From Siphonodentalium dalli (Eukaryota > Mollusca > Scaphopoda > Gadilida > Siphonodentaliidae), in NCBI GenBank assembly GCA_032622095.1, contig CP136061.1:249997582-250061581 (forward strand): DNA of 64,000 nucleotides, given 5' to 3'. The translations under genes were made by a program, and so were the position numbers. Within the stretch, counting starts at the first letter, position 1; every line of letters begins with the position of its first letter. Below the pieces are notes generated by a model. The model had not been told where the DNA came from and did no database searches. It was given only the letters and a program-made list of their open reading frames with translations. Positions 21,156-31,526 of the stretch are shown piece after piece.

Positions 21156-22067
21156 TATTTGGCCTAATGAAAATGTCCTGCAGAAAGTAAAGAATTGTGA
21201 AGTGAATAGCGACCAGTGCCTACTAGGTGTAGGAAGTTGATTGGGTCCTCGGTAAACACTGCACTCCGCAGATAACATTGGCTATACACGATAATCAGAA
21301 GTCATTCAAAGAAATTCCAATACTATACGAGGACTAGCATTGTTTGCTCTGAGTTAATATCTTAGACCACAAAGAGGCTACTGTTAGGCCTGAGATGACC
21401 CGTAATGTACATGTATATTATATCTGCCCTTACCATACTATACAAGGACTTGCATTGTGTGTCTCTGAGCTAATATCTTAGAGCCTGTTAATACATGTAT
21501 ATAATATGGCTACCACAGTTGATAATATAATTGCTTGCATCTGTTGCTCATTTTCACTCAGTCAGGATTCAATCCAAAGTAATTTCAGACCTAATGTACA
21601 TGTATTAATATGACAGGTTTTGGAACATAGAATTTGTGATGTCGTGCCAATGTGCCAACTTCCAAGCCTGTATATTACCAGGGTTTGATTTAAGCCTGTA
21701 AACTTAAATTTTGTTAATATTTACCCTCACACATGCAATCGTACTGTTGAACATGAATGCAGGTCGTTGGTTGGTCAACATTAAGTCATGTGACGACACA
21801 CGCTGACCCCTACTTGCTTTCAGATTGTGTAGATGCAACTTGCAAATGAGAGTAATGCTGGAATTGGGTGATAAATGATCTGTTAATCTACCAGTTGTCT
21901 TGGTTGAGTGTAAATATAGGAAATAGATGTTGATTTTGTAGCATTCCATAGACCAACATGTATCCATACATGTGTTTTCCATACTCTATGGGATGCAATC
22001 AAATTAACGTCCATTTCTTACATTATATGGACTAAATGAAAAGCACCAATTGGTTTGTTTTTGGACA
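21156..22067. other. Unassigned; one imperfect tandem pair
   Basis: Two related segments at about 21,318-21,435 and 21,433-21,520 share ATACTATAC-AGGACT and TAATATCTTAGA. No gene or transposon end recognised in the rest. Confidence 0.45.
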
Positions 22068-22317
22068 TTAACCCTTTGAGTGCCAGGGGCCGATCTTATC
22101 GGCCCTAAACCTACAAAATAAGTATGTTAAAGAATATAAGAATAAATTATTAAAATTGTAAAAAATTGTAAAAAAAATTGTAAAAAAAAAATTTGTTAGG
22201 CCAATGCATTCTCTTATATATGCGAGGCGACCTATGGTCGACTCGCATATATAAGAGAATGCATTGGCACAGGGTATATGGGTTGATAAAAAATCGACCT
22301 GGCACTCAAAGGGTTAA
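22068..22317 (+). mobile_element. Family A-prime TTAA element, copy 2
   Basis: TTAA-bounded, ends CCCTTTGAGTGCCAGG and CCTGGCACTCAAAGGG. Left palindrome GGCCGATCTTATCGGCC, then an A-rich spacer, one shared hairpin, and GGCACAGGGTATATGGGTTG. Shorter than copy 1 (250 bp) because it lacks the AACTGGATAAAACC segment. Confidence 0.85.
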
Positions 22318-22452
22318 TACCGGTAATTGTGTGCCTGTAAAATTCATGTAAGTTTCCAAGTAAAATAACTTTGTTTGAGAATACAACACGTGTAATACTG
22401 TGGCGGAATCACAGCTGATGTCATTGTTTTTATCCACGGACGATTCAGAGGA

Positions 22453-22552
22453 TATCTAGTGTTTTTGAGTGGATACTGCCACGAGTGAAAAATAAACACT
22501 TGTCGCAGTCACGAATGAGATAATTATCGGTATCCACTCAAAAACACTAGAT
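22453..22552. mobile_element. Foldback element, single copy
   Basis: ATCTAGTGTTTTTGAGTGGA is exactly complementary to TCCACTCAAAAACACTAGAT 60 bp downstream. Short foldback of unknown class. Confidence 0.6.
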
Positions 22553-22683
22553 TTTATTTTTATTTTAAGAGTGATGTGCTTATTTTAGCCGGGTCACATT
22601 CAAATCTAATTCATCATAATGGCATTACACTAATGCTACTATATATGGTTAACATTTTACAATTTGATGATAGTTATTCAACG

Positions 22684-22766
22684 GCAAGTACATTGCGGCC
22701 GTACAGCAAGTACACTGCGACCGAAAGGCAAGTACACCGCGGCCGAACAGCATGTACACCGTGGTT
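22684..22766 (+). repeat. 22-bp tandem repeat, about four units
   Basis: CAAGTACATTGCGGCCGTAC, CAAGTACACTGCGACCGAAA and related units; GC-rich relative to its surroundings. Confidence 0.8.
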
Positions 22767-22854
22767 AGATTTCTGGTTTGTATCATCTTTTTTCAGTTTA
22801 ATGACTGCGTCCCAACTGTGCAAATTTAAATGTTAGTAAAGTATTTACTGGAAC

Positions 22855-23047
22855 AAGGCCTGAGTTTAATGTGTCATTTGCAGAATGTGTACATCACAAT
22901 ATTCACCATTTGGGAACTTCAATCTGAGTCTACGTCTCCCATAGCAGATGAGGCCATTCAGAATGAGGTCCCCAGAGGGTGAATTTAGTGATGCTAGCCC
23001 ATCTGGGGACCTCATTCTGCAAACGACAGGCACTATAAACTCAGGCT
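22855..23047. mobile_element. Family B element with 8-bp duplication
   Basis: Ends AAGGCCTGAGTTTAATGTG and TATAAACTCAGGCTTG; flanks ACTGGAAC at 22,847-22,854 and 23,048-23,055 are identical. The right hairpin has a partly deleted arm (GATGCTAGCCCATCTGGGG). Confidence 0.75.
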
Positions 23048-23055
23048 TGACTGGA

Positions 23056-23768
23056 ACCATCATCCAACAACCACATTCTCTTTCTCACTGAAAATCTATG
23101 CACAACGTCCTAAACCAGGAAGTACGGCAGTGCAATGGACTTTAGGCATGGGCCTGACAAAATCGTGTATAGTTTGTTCAGAGGATTGCGAATGTTGTCG
23201 CAGATATGGATATTGTGTGTTAATTGTTCCAAGCCATGGTTAACCATGTGATTGACTATGCTACGATCTTTCCATCTACGATTTTTATGTACACACGACT
23301 GCAATTCTGTCGCAAGTGGAGGTATCCAAGGATATGCCACAATTTCGCATCTAAAATCAAAGCTTGATATTATTTGTGTACTTGCAATCTTGTCGTGAGC
23401 ATGTGTAGTCCAACTACCGGTTACTACCTATGACGGAAATCTTTCCACTTACGATTGAATCGTAGTCATTCGAACATTCACTAAGTTGTTGGAATTATTA
23501 TCAAAACATTTCCCAGATTAGGAATCCTGTGTTATTTTTTTGTGTTACATGTTCATCTGTCAGTTGTCTGCTTATATTTACAGAACATCCCTCCAGATGA
23601 ATAATAGACCATTCCTGTGTTTACTTTTATGATTGAATTGATGAATCAATTCAGTAAAGATAAGTTTGACACAGACCTTATCATATTTAAATTTCCAGTC
23701 TCACAGCTGATGGTGAATGTGAAAATATACAATGAGGCCTATGGGCACTGTTTATGGATGTTATCAAT
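23056..23768. other. Unassigned sequence
   Basis: No family recognised. AATAATAGACCATTCC at 23,600 recurs at 38,709 and nearly at 57,440, so a weak dispersed repeat is present. Confidence 0.4.
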
Positions 23769-24380
23769 GCCTGTTCATAGTCAGAATTAGGTCATTGCAT
23801 AGTAATTTAAAGACAATACTGCCACCACAAGACAAAAGATATTTTTCATTGGGACAGAGTACCGCCAGAAATATTCCATGTATGGATTTTAATGTGTCTT
23901 CTGCCCACATGTGCAATGCCTGTGATTGTCTGGAACCTACATGCCAGTGTGATAACACACATAGATGGAAGTTTGTTTGCTTTCTGATCCATTGTAAAAT
24001 ATGCCTGTGATTTTCTGGAATCTACACGCCAGTGTGATAACACACATACAGTAATGCTCTAAGTAATCGACTTCTTAACCACAGCAGAATTATGGGTAAC
24101 TTTTCAGGATTTAGTCGGGAGAGCTTTCCGATGAATGGCAACAAGCTATATTTCCGACTATATCCTGAAAAGTTACCCATAATTCTGCTGTGGTTAAGAA
24201 GTCGATTACTTAGAGCATTTACTGTAGATGGACGTTTGTTTGCTTGCTGATCCATTGTAAAATGGTCATATACATGTATCACACATTCCTTTTCCGTAAT
24301 AGACACTTAAAAAAAATAAAAAATGGAGGTTTGAAGACCTACGTCTTAATATCTGGTTAGATATTCAAGTCTTGAAATAA
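23769..24380 (+). repeat. Family I copy interrupted by family C
   Basis: Matches 1,480-2,010 (CAGAGTACCGCCAGAAATAT, ATGCCTGTGATTGTCTGGAA, GTAAAATGGTCATATACATG, GGAGGTTTGAAGACCTACGT). A family C palindrome lies inside at 24,049-24,224, and a local duplication precedes it. Confidence 0.65.
24049..24224. mobile_element. Family C element nested in family I
   Basis: Ends CAGTAATGCTCTAAGTAATC and GAGCATTTACTG lie between TA dinucleotides. The left arm is shortened near the apex (GATTTAGTCGGGAGAGC). Confidence 0.8.
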
Positions 24381-24657
24381 TAATAATAATAATAAATAGT
24401 TTTTATATAGCGCTTTATCCCATATGGCCCAGAGCGCTTACATTCCTACTAGTACCCTGCCCTCTATGATAATGAAGACTATCGCACGTGATATACATAC
24501 ATCTATACACACCATATACATATAGATATACACATACATCAAAATAATTAAACAACAGGTGTGTCTGTCATTTGCAGAAAGAGGTTCCCAGAGGGTGAAT
24601 TTAGTGATGCTATCCAGCATGGCGGGGACCTCTTTCTGCTTAGTCTTAGACTGCTTG
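24366..24657 (+). mobile_element. Family B left half with retroelement tail inside
   Basis: Terminus CAAGTCTTGAAATA is separated from its continuation TGTGTCTGTCATTTGCAG by about 178 bp (24,381-24,558). After the insertion the left hairpin is present but with most of its right arm lost at the apex. Confidence 0.6.
24381..24558 (-). mobile_element. Retroelement 3' tail with (ATT)n end
   Basis: Read on the minus strand, the segment ends GCGCTATATAAAAAC followed by (ATT)n. A GCGCTATATAAA tail with a simple repeat is common at the 3' end of SINE/LINE-type elements of marine invertebrates (general knowledge; family not identified). It splits a family B terminus, consistent with retrotransposition. 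Confidence 0.5.
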
Positions 24658-24716
24658 TCTTATATTTCATTGACATAAAAATGACACTTTTCATAGAGAC
24701 AACTGATGTACCTAGA

Positions 24717-25105
24717 TTAACCCTATACCCAACAGAAGGGCCCTGTGCCAATGCATTCTCTTATATATGCGAGTCGACCATAGGTCGCCTCGCATATACA
24801 GTATAAGAGAATGCATTGGCTTAACACATTAAAAATTATAAAATTGTTGAAGAATGTAAGAAAAAATGGTAAAAAGTGTTAATGCCAATGCATTCTCTTA
24901 TATATGCGAGGCGACCTATGGTCGACTCGCATATATAAGAGAATGCATTGGCACAGGGCATAACTGTAACTATCACAATGTGGTCAAGGAGCCGGTTCCA
25001 ATGATATCCATATTTGTATGGTTCTATTGAGACAGACCGAAGATAATTTAGGCTGTTGAAGCTTTATTTGACCGTTTGTGGCCGGTTTGTTGGATAAAGG
25101 GTTAA
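24717..25105 (+). mobile_element. Family A piggyBac-type MITE, copy 5
   Basis: TTAA-bounded, slightly mutated termini (CCCTATACCCAACA; TTGGATAAAGGG). Both hairpins present; the first has ACAGTA inserted in its right arm, and the spacer lacks the usual A/T run. Confidence 0.82.
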
Positions 25106-25305
25106 CAGTTAAACTATTGACAGAATGGAGAATTAGAGTGCCAGTCTTGTTGATAATTTTCGCACGCTTATCAGCAAAATGGCAGCAAATTAGAACTTGT
25201 ATGTTTCACATGACTGATATTTGCCATGTGTGTTGTTGTCCATGTGCGTTTAGACTTTCCAAAACTTAAATTATGAATTACACAAATTTTATTAGATATT
25301 TTGTA
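25106..25305. other. Unassigned sequence
   Basis: No repeat or gene recognised. Confidence 0.35.
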
Positions 25306-25420
25306 CAGTAATGAGTAATGCCCTAAATAATCGACCCCTTAACCACAGCAGAATTATGGGTAACTTTTCAGGATTTAGTCGGAAATATGGCTTGTTACCA
25401 TTCATCGGAAAGCTCTCACT
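25306..25420 (+). mobile_element. Family C single arm
   Basis: CAGTAATGAGTAATGCCCTAA (terminus with a small internal duplication) through GGAAAGCTCTCACT. It ends at the palindrome apex, like the copies at 780 and 3,808, and abuts an inverted family I copy. Confidence 0.75.
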
Positions 25421-25965
25421 TCCAGCCCTTGCACTCAATATACTTAAAATCCACATACATCAGTTGCATACATGGAATATTTCTGGCCGTACTCTGCTCC
25501 AATAAAAAATAATTTTTGTCATGTGGTGGGCGGTATTGCCGTAATTATGACGCAATGACCGAATTCTGGCTAGGTTTCAAGAGACCCATTTCAACTTTTC
25601 AATATATCACAGTAAAGACCAAGTCTTCTCGGTCCATAACAGCTTGCGATATCGGCTGTGTTGATGCTGTTTTGGACTGAGTCCCGTCTTGTTACTCTTC
25701 TATGACAGACTTTACGCCCAGAATTGTGTGTGGGAGTTATCTTGCTCATAAGTCTTTGACTAGGTCAAATGCATGCTTTGCATATGTATGAACATAGAGG
25801 GAGAGGCAGCCTTTCCCAAGCAAGATGACAACAAACATGAGTATATCAGAGGTCCGTTGAATGTCAAAGCAATGAGATTTATAAGTAAACAAAGCCTCGT
25901 TTTCCAGAGAATTTAGATTTTTCTCGCTATCAGAAAATGTATGTAAACAATATATTAAACAGCAT
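25421..25965 (-). repeat. Family I, inverted copy
   Basis: Reverse complement of about 1,020-1,560, including CAATGACCGAATTCTGGCTA and AATGAGATTTATAAGTAAAC. The 78-codon minus-strand frame of copy 1 lies here on the plus strand from ATG 25,555 without indels but with one TGA in the middle. Confidence 0.7.
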
Positions 25966-25974
25966 CAACCAAGC

Positions 25975-26065
25975 CTTGAAATAGTGTGTCTGTGATTTGC
26001 AGAATGAGGTCCCCAGAGGGTGAATTTAGTGATGCTAGCCTGCTATGCGGGGTAGCATCACTAAA
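25975..26065 (+). mobile_element. Family B left half fused to family A
   Basis: Left terminus CAAGCCTTGAAATAGTGTG and most of the hairpin to GTAGCATCACTAAAC, then an abrupt switch to family A hairpin sequence (TAGGTCGCCTCGCATATA). Confidence 0.75.
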
Positions 26066-26397
26066 CTAGGTCGCCTCGCATATATAAGAAAATGCATTGG
26101 CTTAACACATTAAAAATTATAAAATTGTTAAAGAATGTAAGAAAAAATGGTAAACAGTGTTAAAAAAAGATTTTGTTTAAGCCAATGCATTCTCTTATAT
26201 ATGCGAGGCGACCTATGGTCGCATATATAAGAGAATGCATTGGCACAGGGCATAACTGTAACTATCACAATGTGGTCAAGGAGCCGGTTCCAATGATATC
26301 CATATTTGTATGGTTCTATTGAGACAGACCGAAGATATTTTAGGCTGTTGAAGCTTTATTTGGCCGGTTTTGGCCGGTTTGTTGGGTAAAGGGTTAA
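26066..26397 (+). mobile_element. Family A copy 6, left end missing
   Basis: Begins at the apex of the first hairpin and continues normally to CCGGTTTGTTGGGTAAAGGG and TTAA. The second hairpin has lost a few bases at its apex (GGTCGCATATATAAG). Confidence 0.82.
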
Positions 26398-26454
26398 TGA
26401 ATTCATGGGATTCCCTCCATTTATTTGGAGAGTGGCAAAGCATTTGCGTAATTT

Positions 26455-26680
26455 CATTGGATTATAGCATAACAGATCAATTCACAGATCAGAGGTCAAT
26501 GACGTGTTGACAAGTTTCCCATTCATTGTCAAACTCAACTATTGTTGGAAAACTAAATACAGGCGATATATCCATAACTCATTTTACCATTGCAATATTG
26601 GAGACATCATCTTCAAGTTTCTATCAGTTAACTATATTTGTGACTGATTATTCTTTCGCATCTTTTGTATTTATAACTAT
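26455..26680 (+). repeat. Dispersed repeat family J, copy 2
   Basis: GATCAGAGGTCAATGACGTG through AGGCGATATA and GGAGACATCATCTTC matches the reverse complement of 6,195-6,430. A 95-codon frame at 26,526 lies largely within this repeat and is not credible as a gene. Confidence 0.55.
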
Positions 26681-27244
26681 TTCTAAATACTATGATTCTC
26701 ACAAACATTTACTACACCAGGAATGCACTCTTTATTTGGAAATGGTTTACTTTATTACATCATGTTGGGAATGCCGCGTTGTTATAGAAATGAAATATAA
26801 TGGAGGCATATAGAGAGGTACATCCATTAGGATTATTGTTGGCTTTTTAAAAAGACCAATAATACATCTGTTTCTCCTCACACCTTTGTGATCTGTGTGA
26901 AATTGAACAGCCATGACGTGTGAATGCAACTCATGCCAGACAGAGAAAGCAAAACTGGAAAATGATTGAGGCGTTTAACCAAATCAGCAATTGCTTATTG
27001 TTCTTATGAATGGAGCAAACCATGTGATTGTGTACTATGATCAGTTGACTGCCAAAGAAAATGTTTAAAATTTGGCTCAGTTTACAACGTACAGTGGTTG
27101 TAGCTGTTGGTAGCCATACAATGGAATTCAATCTATTTTCTCACTGATAGATTACTATTGATATTCATGCCTGGCATGATTTTATTGAGGATTGAAGACT
27201 CTCAGCACAGATTTCTGACAGAGCTCTGGCACCTGTTTTCACCA
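26681..27244. other. Unassigned sequence
   Basis: No recognised element or gene. Confidence 0.4.
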
Positions 27245-27332
27245 AACCACCTGTAACCATGGCTCGTCATGTCAAACCACCGGTAACCATGGCTCGTCAT
27301 GTCAAACCACCTATAATCATGGCTCGTCATGT
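27245..27332 (+). repeat. 30-bp tandem repeat, three units
   Basis: Units contain AACCATGGCTCGTCATGTC preceded by AAACCACC. Confidence 0.88.
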
Positions 27333-27410
27333 CTATTTGTTTAAATATGTCGATCACTTGAAAGCATCGTTATCATTTTCTTCTGTATAATAATAAATAA
27401 TATCTATCCA
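27333..27410. other. Unassigned sequence
   Basis: Short unique stretch before the tandem duplication. Confidence 0.35.
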
Positions 27411-27411
27411 T

Positions 27412-27811
27412 TTAACCCTTTACCCAACAGAAATGCCCTGTGCCAATGCATTCTCTTATATATGCGAGTCGACCATAGGTCGCCTCGCATATATAAGAGA
27501 ATGCATTGGCTTAACACATTAAAAATTATAAAATTGTTAAAGAATGTAAGAAAAAATGGTAAAAAGTGTTAAAAAAAGATTTTTTTTAGGCCAATGCATT
27601 CTCTTATATATGCGAGGCGACCTATGGTCGACTCGCATATATAAGAGAATGCATTGGCACAGGGCATAACTGTAACCATCACAATGTGGTCAATGAGCCG
27701 GTTCCAATGATATCCATATTTGTATGGTTCTATTGAGACAGACCGAAGATATTTTAGGCTGTTGAAGCTTTATTTGGCCGGTTTTGGCCGGTTTGTTGGG
27801 TAAAGGGTTAA
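27412..27811 (+). mobile_element. Family A piggyBac-type MITE, copy 7
   Basis: Complete, TTAA-bounded, both hairpins; part of the tandem duplication. Confidence 0.87.
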
Positions 27812-27831
27812 AATATGGAAAGGTCACTTCT

Positions 27832-28080
27832 CCATGTTTGGTTATTAGGGAGAAGTGGACCGTTATCAGGGAGAAGTCATTTCTCCCTGTTTGGTTATTA
27901 GGGAGAAGTGGACCGTTATCAGGGAGAAGTCATTTCTCCCTGTTTGGTTATTAGGGAGAAGTGGACCGTTATCAGGGAGAAGTCATTTCTCCCTGTTTGG
28001 TTATTCGGGAGAAGTGGACCTTTTATCAGGGAGAAGTCATTTCACCCTGTTATTAGGGAGAAGTGGACTGATCTCGGGGT
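27832..28080 (+). repeat. 53-bp minisatellite, short allele
   Basis: About five units of GGGAGAAGTGGACCGTTATC plus GGGAGAAGTCATTTCTCCC plus TGTTTGGTTATTA. GGGAGAAGTCATTTCTCCC is itself nearly palindromic. Open frames across it are repeat artefacts. Confidence 0.9.
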
Positions 28081-28144
28081 GAAGTCATGAAGGCTTCAGT
28101 TAAATTTACGCCCTTCTATGATCCAATAAGCGTTATTCAATACA

Positions 28145-28232
28145 AGAGCCCATTGGTGACATCAGCATGTCACTAAATTCACCCTCTGGGGGCCTCATTC
28201 TGCAAATGTCAGACACACTATTTAAAGGCTTG
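28145..28232 (+). mobile_element. Family B right-end fragment
   Basis: GTCACTAAATTCACCCTCTG to GACACACTATTTAAAGGCTTG; only the last arm and terminus survive. Duplicated at 29,637-29,702. Confidence 0.7.
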
Positions 28233-28521
28233 AAACAGTGATATTAGAGGGCACCATTTCTGTCGTTTACATTCCGTAAATTGGATGACTTTTGTAATAG
28301 AATAATATGAAGAAGCCTCCTGGCATATACTAGTATCTGTGTTAACACAACTAAATGATTTATCAGAAAATTATTCTAGATGTTTTTGACGAATCACAAA
28401 AGTATTGTAATTTCTTATACCACCGATATCAATCATAATTTGCAACTCAATTAAGGGCTAGCTCTTCTCGGGTTCGATGGCTTCGTTGCTATCTCGACCA
28501 CTTACTAATCAGGAAAAATGT

Positions 28522-28921
28522 TTAACCCTTTACCCAACAGAACGGCTCTGTGCCAATGCATTCTCTTATATATGTGAGTCGACCATAGGTCGCCTCGCAT
28601 ATATAAGAGAATGCATTGGCTTAACACATTAAAAATTATAAAATTGTTAAAGAATGTAAGAAAAAATGGTAAAAAGTGTTAAAAAAAGATTTTTTTTAGG
28701 CCAATGCATTCTCTTATATATGCGAGGCGACCTATGGTCGACTCGCATATATAAGAGAATGCATTGGCACAGGGCATAACTGTAACCATCACAATGTGGT
28801 CAATGAGCCGGTTCCAATGATATCCATATTTGTATGGTTCTATTGAGACAGACCGAAGATATTTTAGGCTGTTGAAGCTTTATTTGGCCGGTTTTGGCCG
28901 GTTTGTTGGGTAAAGGGTTAA
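28522..28921 (+). mobile_element. Family A piggyBac-type MITE, copy 8
   Basis: Copy of the 27,412 element made by the tandem duplication, not an independent insertion. Confidence 0.87.
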
Positions 28922-28943
28922 AATATGGAAAGGTCACTTCTCC

Positions 28944-29553
28944 ATGTTTGGTTATTAGGGAGAAGTGGACCGTTATCAGGGAGAAGTCATTTCTCCCTGT
29001 TTGGTTATTAGGGAGAAGTGGACCGTTATCAGGGAGAAGTCATTTCTCCCTGTTTGGTTATTCGGGAGAAGTGGACCGTTATCAGGGAGAAGTCATTTCT
29101 CCCTGTTTGGTTATTCGGGAGAAGTGGACCGTTATCAGGGAGAAGTCATTTCACCCTGTTATTAGGGAGAAGTGGACCGTTATCAGGGAGAAGTCATTTC
29201 TCCCTGTTTGGTTATTAGGGAGAAGTGGACCGTTATCAGGGAGAAGTCATTTCTCCCTGTTTGGTTATTCGGGAGAAGTGGACCGTTATCAGGGAAAAGT
29301 CATTTCACCCTGTTATTAGGGAGAAGTGGACCGTTATCAGGGAGAAGTCATTTCTCCCTGTTTGGTTATTAGGGAGAAGTGGACCGTTATCAGGGAGAAG
29401 TCATTTCTCCCTGTTTGGTTATTCAGGAGAAGTGGACCGTTATCAGGGAGAAGTCATTTCTCCCTGTTTGGTTATTCGGGAGAAGTGGACCGTTATCAGG
29501 GAGAAGTCATTTCACCCTGTTATTAGGGAGAAGTGGACTGATCTCGGGGTGAA
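28944..29553 (+). repeat. 53-bp minisatellite, long allele
   Basis: About twelve units with two sub-types, one shortened to TCATTTCACCCTGTTATTAG. The sub-type order repeats, indicating growth by block duplication. Frames of 66-141 codons here are artefacts. Confidence 0.9.
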
Positions 29554-29730
29554 GTCATGAAGGCTTCAGTTAAATTTACGCCCTTCTATGATCCAATAAG
29601 CGTTATACAATACAAGAGCCCATTGGTGACGTCAGCATGTCACTAAATTCACCCTCTGGGGGCCTCATTCTGCAAATGTCAGACATACTATTTAAAGGCT
29701 TGAAACAGTGATATTAGAGGGCCCCATTTA

Positions 29731-29942
29731 CAGTAATGCCCTAAATAATCGACTTCTTAACCACAGCAGAATTATTGGTAACTTTTCCGGATTTAGTCGG
29801 AAATATGGCTTGTTGCCATTCACCGGAAAGCTCTCAATGAGAGCTTTCTGATAAATGACAACAAGCTATATTTCCGACTAAATCCTGAAAAGTTACCCAT
29901 AATTCTGCTCTGGTTAAGGAGTCGATTATTTAGGGCATTACA
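29731..29942. mobile_element. Family C element absent from the sister unit
   Basis: CAGTAATGCCCTAAATAATC to GGGCATTACA, nearly full palindrome (apex CTCTCAATGAGAGC). The paralogous site in unit 1 (GGCACCATTTCTGTCG) is empty, so the insertion or its loss post-dates the duplication. Confidence 0.85.
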
Positions 29943-30220
29943 TTTGTGTCATTCACATTCCGTAAATTTGATGACTTTTGTGATAGAATAATATGAAGAA
30001 GCTTCCTGGCATATACTAGTATCTGTGTTAACACAACTAAATGATTTATCAGAAAATTATTCTAGATGTTTTTGACGAATCACAAAAGTATTGTAATTTC
30101 TTATACCACCGATATCAATCATAATTTGCAACTCAATTAAGGGCGAGCTCTAATCGGGTTCGATGGCTTCGTTGCTATCTCTGTTGCTATCTCGACCAAT
30201 TATTAATCAGGAAAAATGTT

Positions 30221-30515
30221 TAATCTTTCAAGGAATCAGGGAGCTAAATGTGTTCTAGAGTCGGGGAGCGAGTACACCGTGGAACCCTAAAGGTGAAGGT
30301 AACTGAAGAATGACCTTCACCTGATACATGCGACACGTTATTAAAGGATGACATCGCGTTTATTTGATTTGTACATAATATCTAAATAATTTAAACTGGT
30401 GAATGAATGGGGGAACGGATTTTTGTGAGCGGGAAATGTATTTAACTAGCTGTTGTAGATCTGGGTTTTTCCAGATCAAATTTGGCTGTGAGATAGCCCT
30501 GTCGTACACTTGGGG
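30221..30515. other. Unassigned sequence
   Basis: GGTGAAGGTAACTGAAGAATGACCTTCACC forms a short imperfect hairpin at about 30,291-30,320. No gene. Confidence 0.35.
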
Positions 30516-30690
30516 ATTTATTTTAAAAAGTAAACACATGACCTATGATTTTTCTTGCATTTTCGTGATCAACTGGTGTCAATCTAGCTGGGTAAACATC
30601 ACTGGTATGGCCTGCAGGCTTCAATTCAGCGAATTTGGCCGAAACGTTAACACTGTCGCCTATGGGAAACCATTTAGTTCCGTGATTCCT
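30516..30690 (+). repeat. 172-bp direct repeat, first copy
   Basis: TTATTTTAAAAAGTAAACAC to TTCCGTGATTCCT is repeated at 31,233-31,407 with one visible difference (C/T). It includes GGTATGGCCTGCAGGCTTCA. Function unknown; a 100-codon frame across it is not convincing. Confidence 0.85.
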
Positions 30691-31232
30691 ATAAGAAAAA
30701 TTTGAATTTTACGAAATTTCACGTCTCACCATGATAAGTTGTTATTTCCATATTTTCTTATTTTCAAATGAAAATGACCACATTTTGGACAGATTTAAAG
30801 AAGAAACGCATGGATTCGCCTGTAGATAGTAAAGAAAGTGATAAATCTGGTAATTTTCCATGGATGTCAGGTACCATTAGGGGGTCAGGGGGTCTAAAGC
30901 CCCCCTCCCCACAATTTTGAGGAGTGTTAGTCCCCCCCCCCCCCCCATTGGGAAAATGTGTCATTTGACCCAATTAAGCTTTTCCGGCACCCAGTAGCCT
31001 TATCTGGGACCGTAGCCCCACCCCAAGTCGGGGGGGGGGGGGGGGGGGGGTCATGGCATCACCACTAGAGTTACTGTCGTGCAAAACTGTCATGGCAGCT
31101 TTGTTAAACAGACAGTATGCCCTGCCATCTGGTAAAATTTCATGCCTGAGGCTGTGTCTGATGTTGTATCATAATGTTTCGATATTTAAATTGACTTATG
31201 GTTGCTTTACATTGCTATTAAAATATTTTTGT
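30691..31232. other. Spacer between direct repeats; long C and G runs
   Basis: Holds a run of about 16 C at 30,931 and about 20 G at 31,031. No gene recognised. Confidence 0.5.
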
Positions 31233-31407
31233 TTTTATTTTAAAAAGTAAACACATGACCTATGATTTTTCTTGCATTTTCGTGATCAACTGGTGTCAAT
31301 CTAGCTGGGTAAACATCACTGGTATGGCCTGCAGGCTTCAATTCAGCGAATTTGGCCGAAACGTTAACACTGTCGCCTATGGGAAACCATTTAGTTTCGT
31401 GATTCCT
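31233..31407 (+). repeat. 172-bp direct repeat, second copy
   Basis: Starts 717 bp downstream of the first copy and is almost identical. The flanking sequences differ. Confidence 0.85.
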
Positions 31408-31526
31408 CAAACGTTGCACTCATCTGCTGCCATCTATAAAACTAACTCAATTTTATCCAAACAAAGATCTTTTGTAGCATTGGCTGGCATCATTTAAGAA
31501 AGCATGCTGATATCCATGATGAGTTC

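Larger units (their letters stand above)
27411..28520 (+). repeat. Tandem duplication, unit 1 (1,110 bp)
   Basis: Unit = family A + 53-bp minisatellite + family B right-end fragment + unique tail ending CAGGAAAAATG. The unit repeats from 28,521; the junction has TTTAA in common. Confidence 0.85.
28521..30220 (+). repeat. Tandem duplication, unit 2 (about 1,700 bp)
   Basis: Same order as unit 1 but longer: the minisatellite has about twelve units instead of five, and a family C element sits at 29,731-29,942 where unit 1 is empty. The unit ends CAGGAAAAATG before TTTAATCTTTC. Confidence 0.85.

Noticed and set aside
28894-29560. Overlapping frames repeating VIREKWTVIREKSF as a gene
   Set aside because: Direct read-through of the 53-bp minisatellite, seen in several frames at once.
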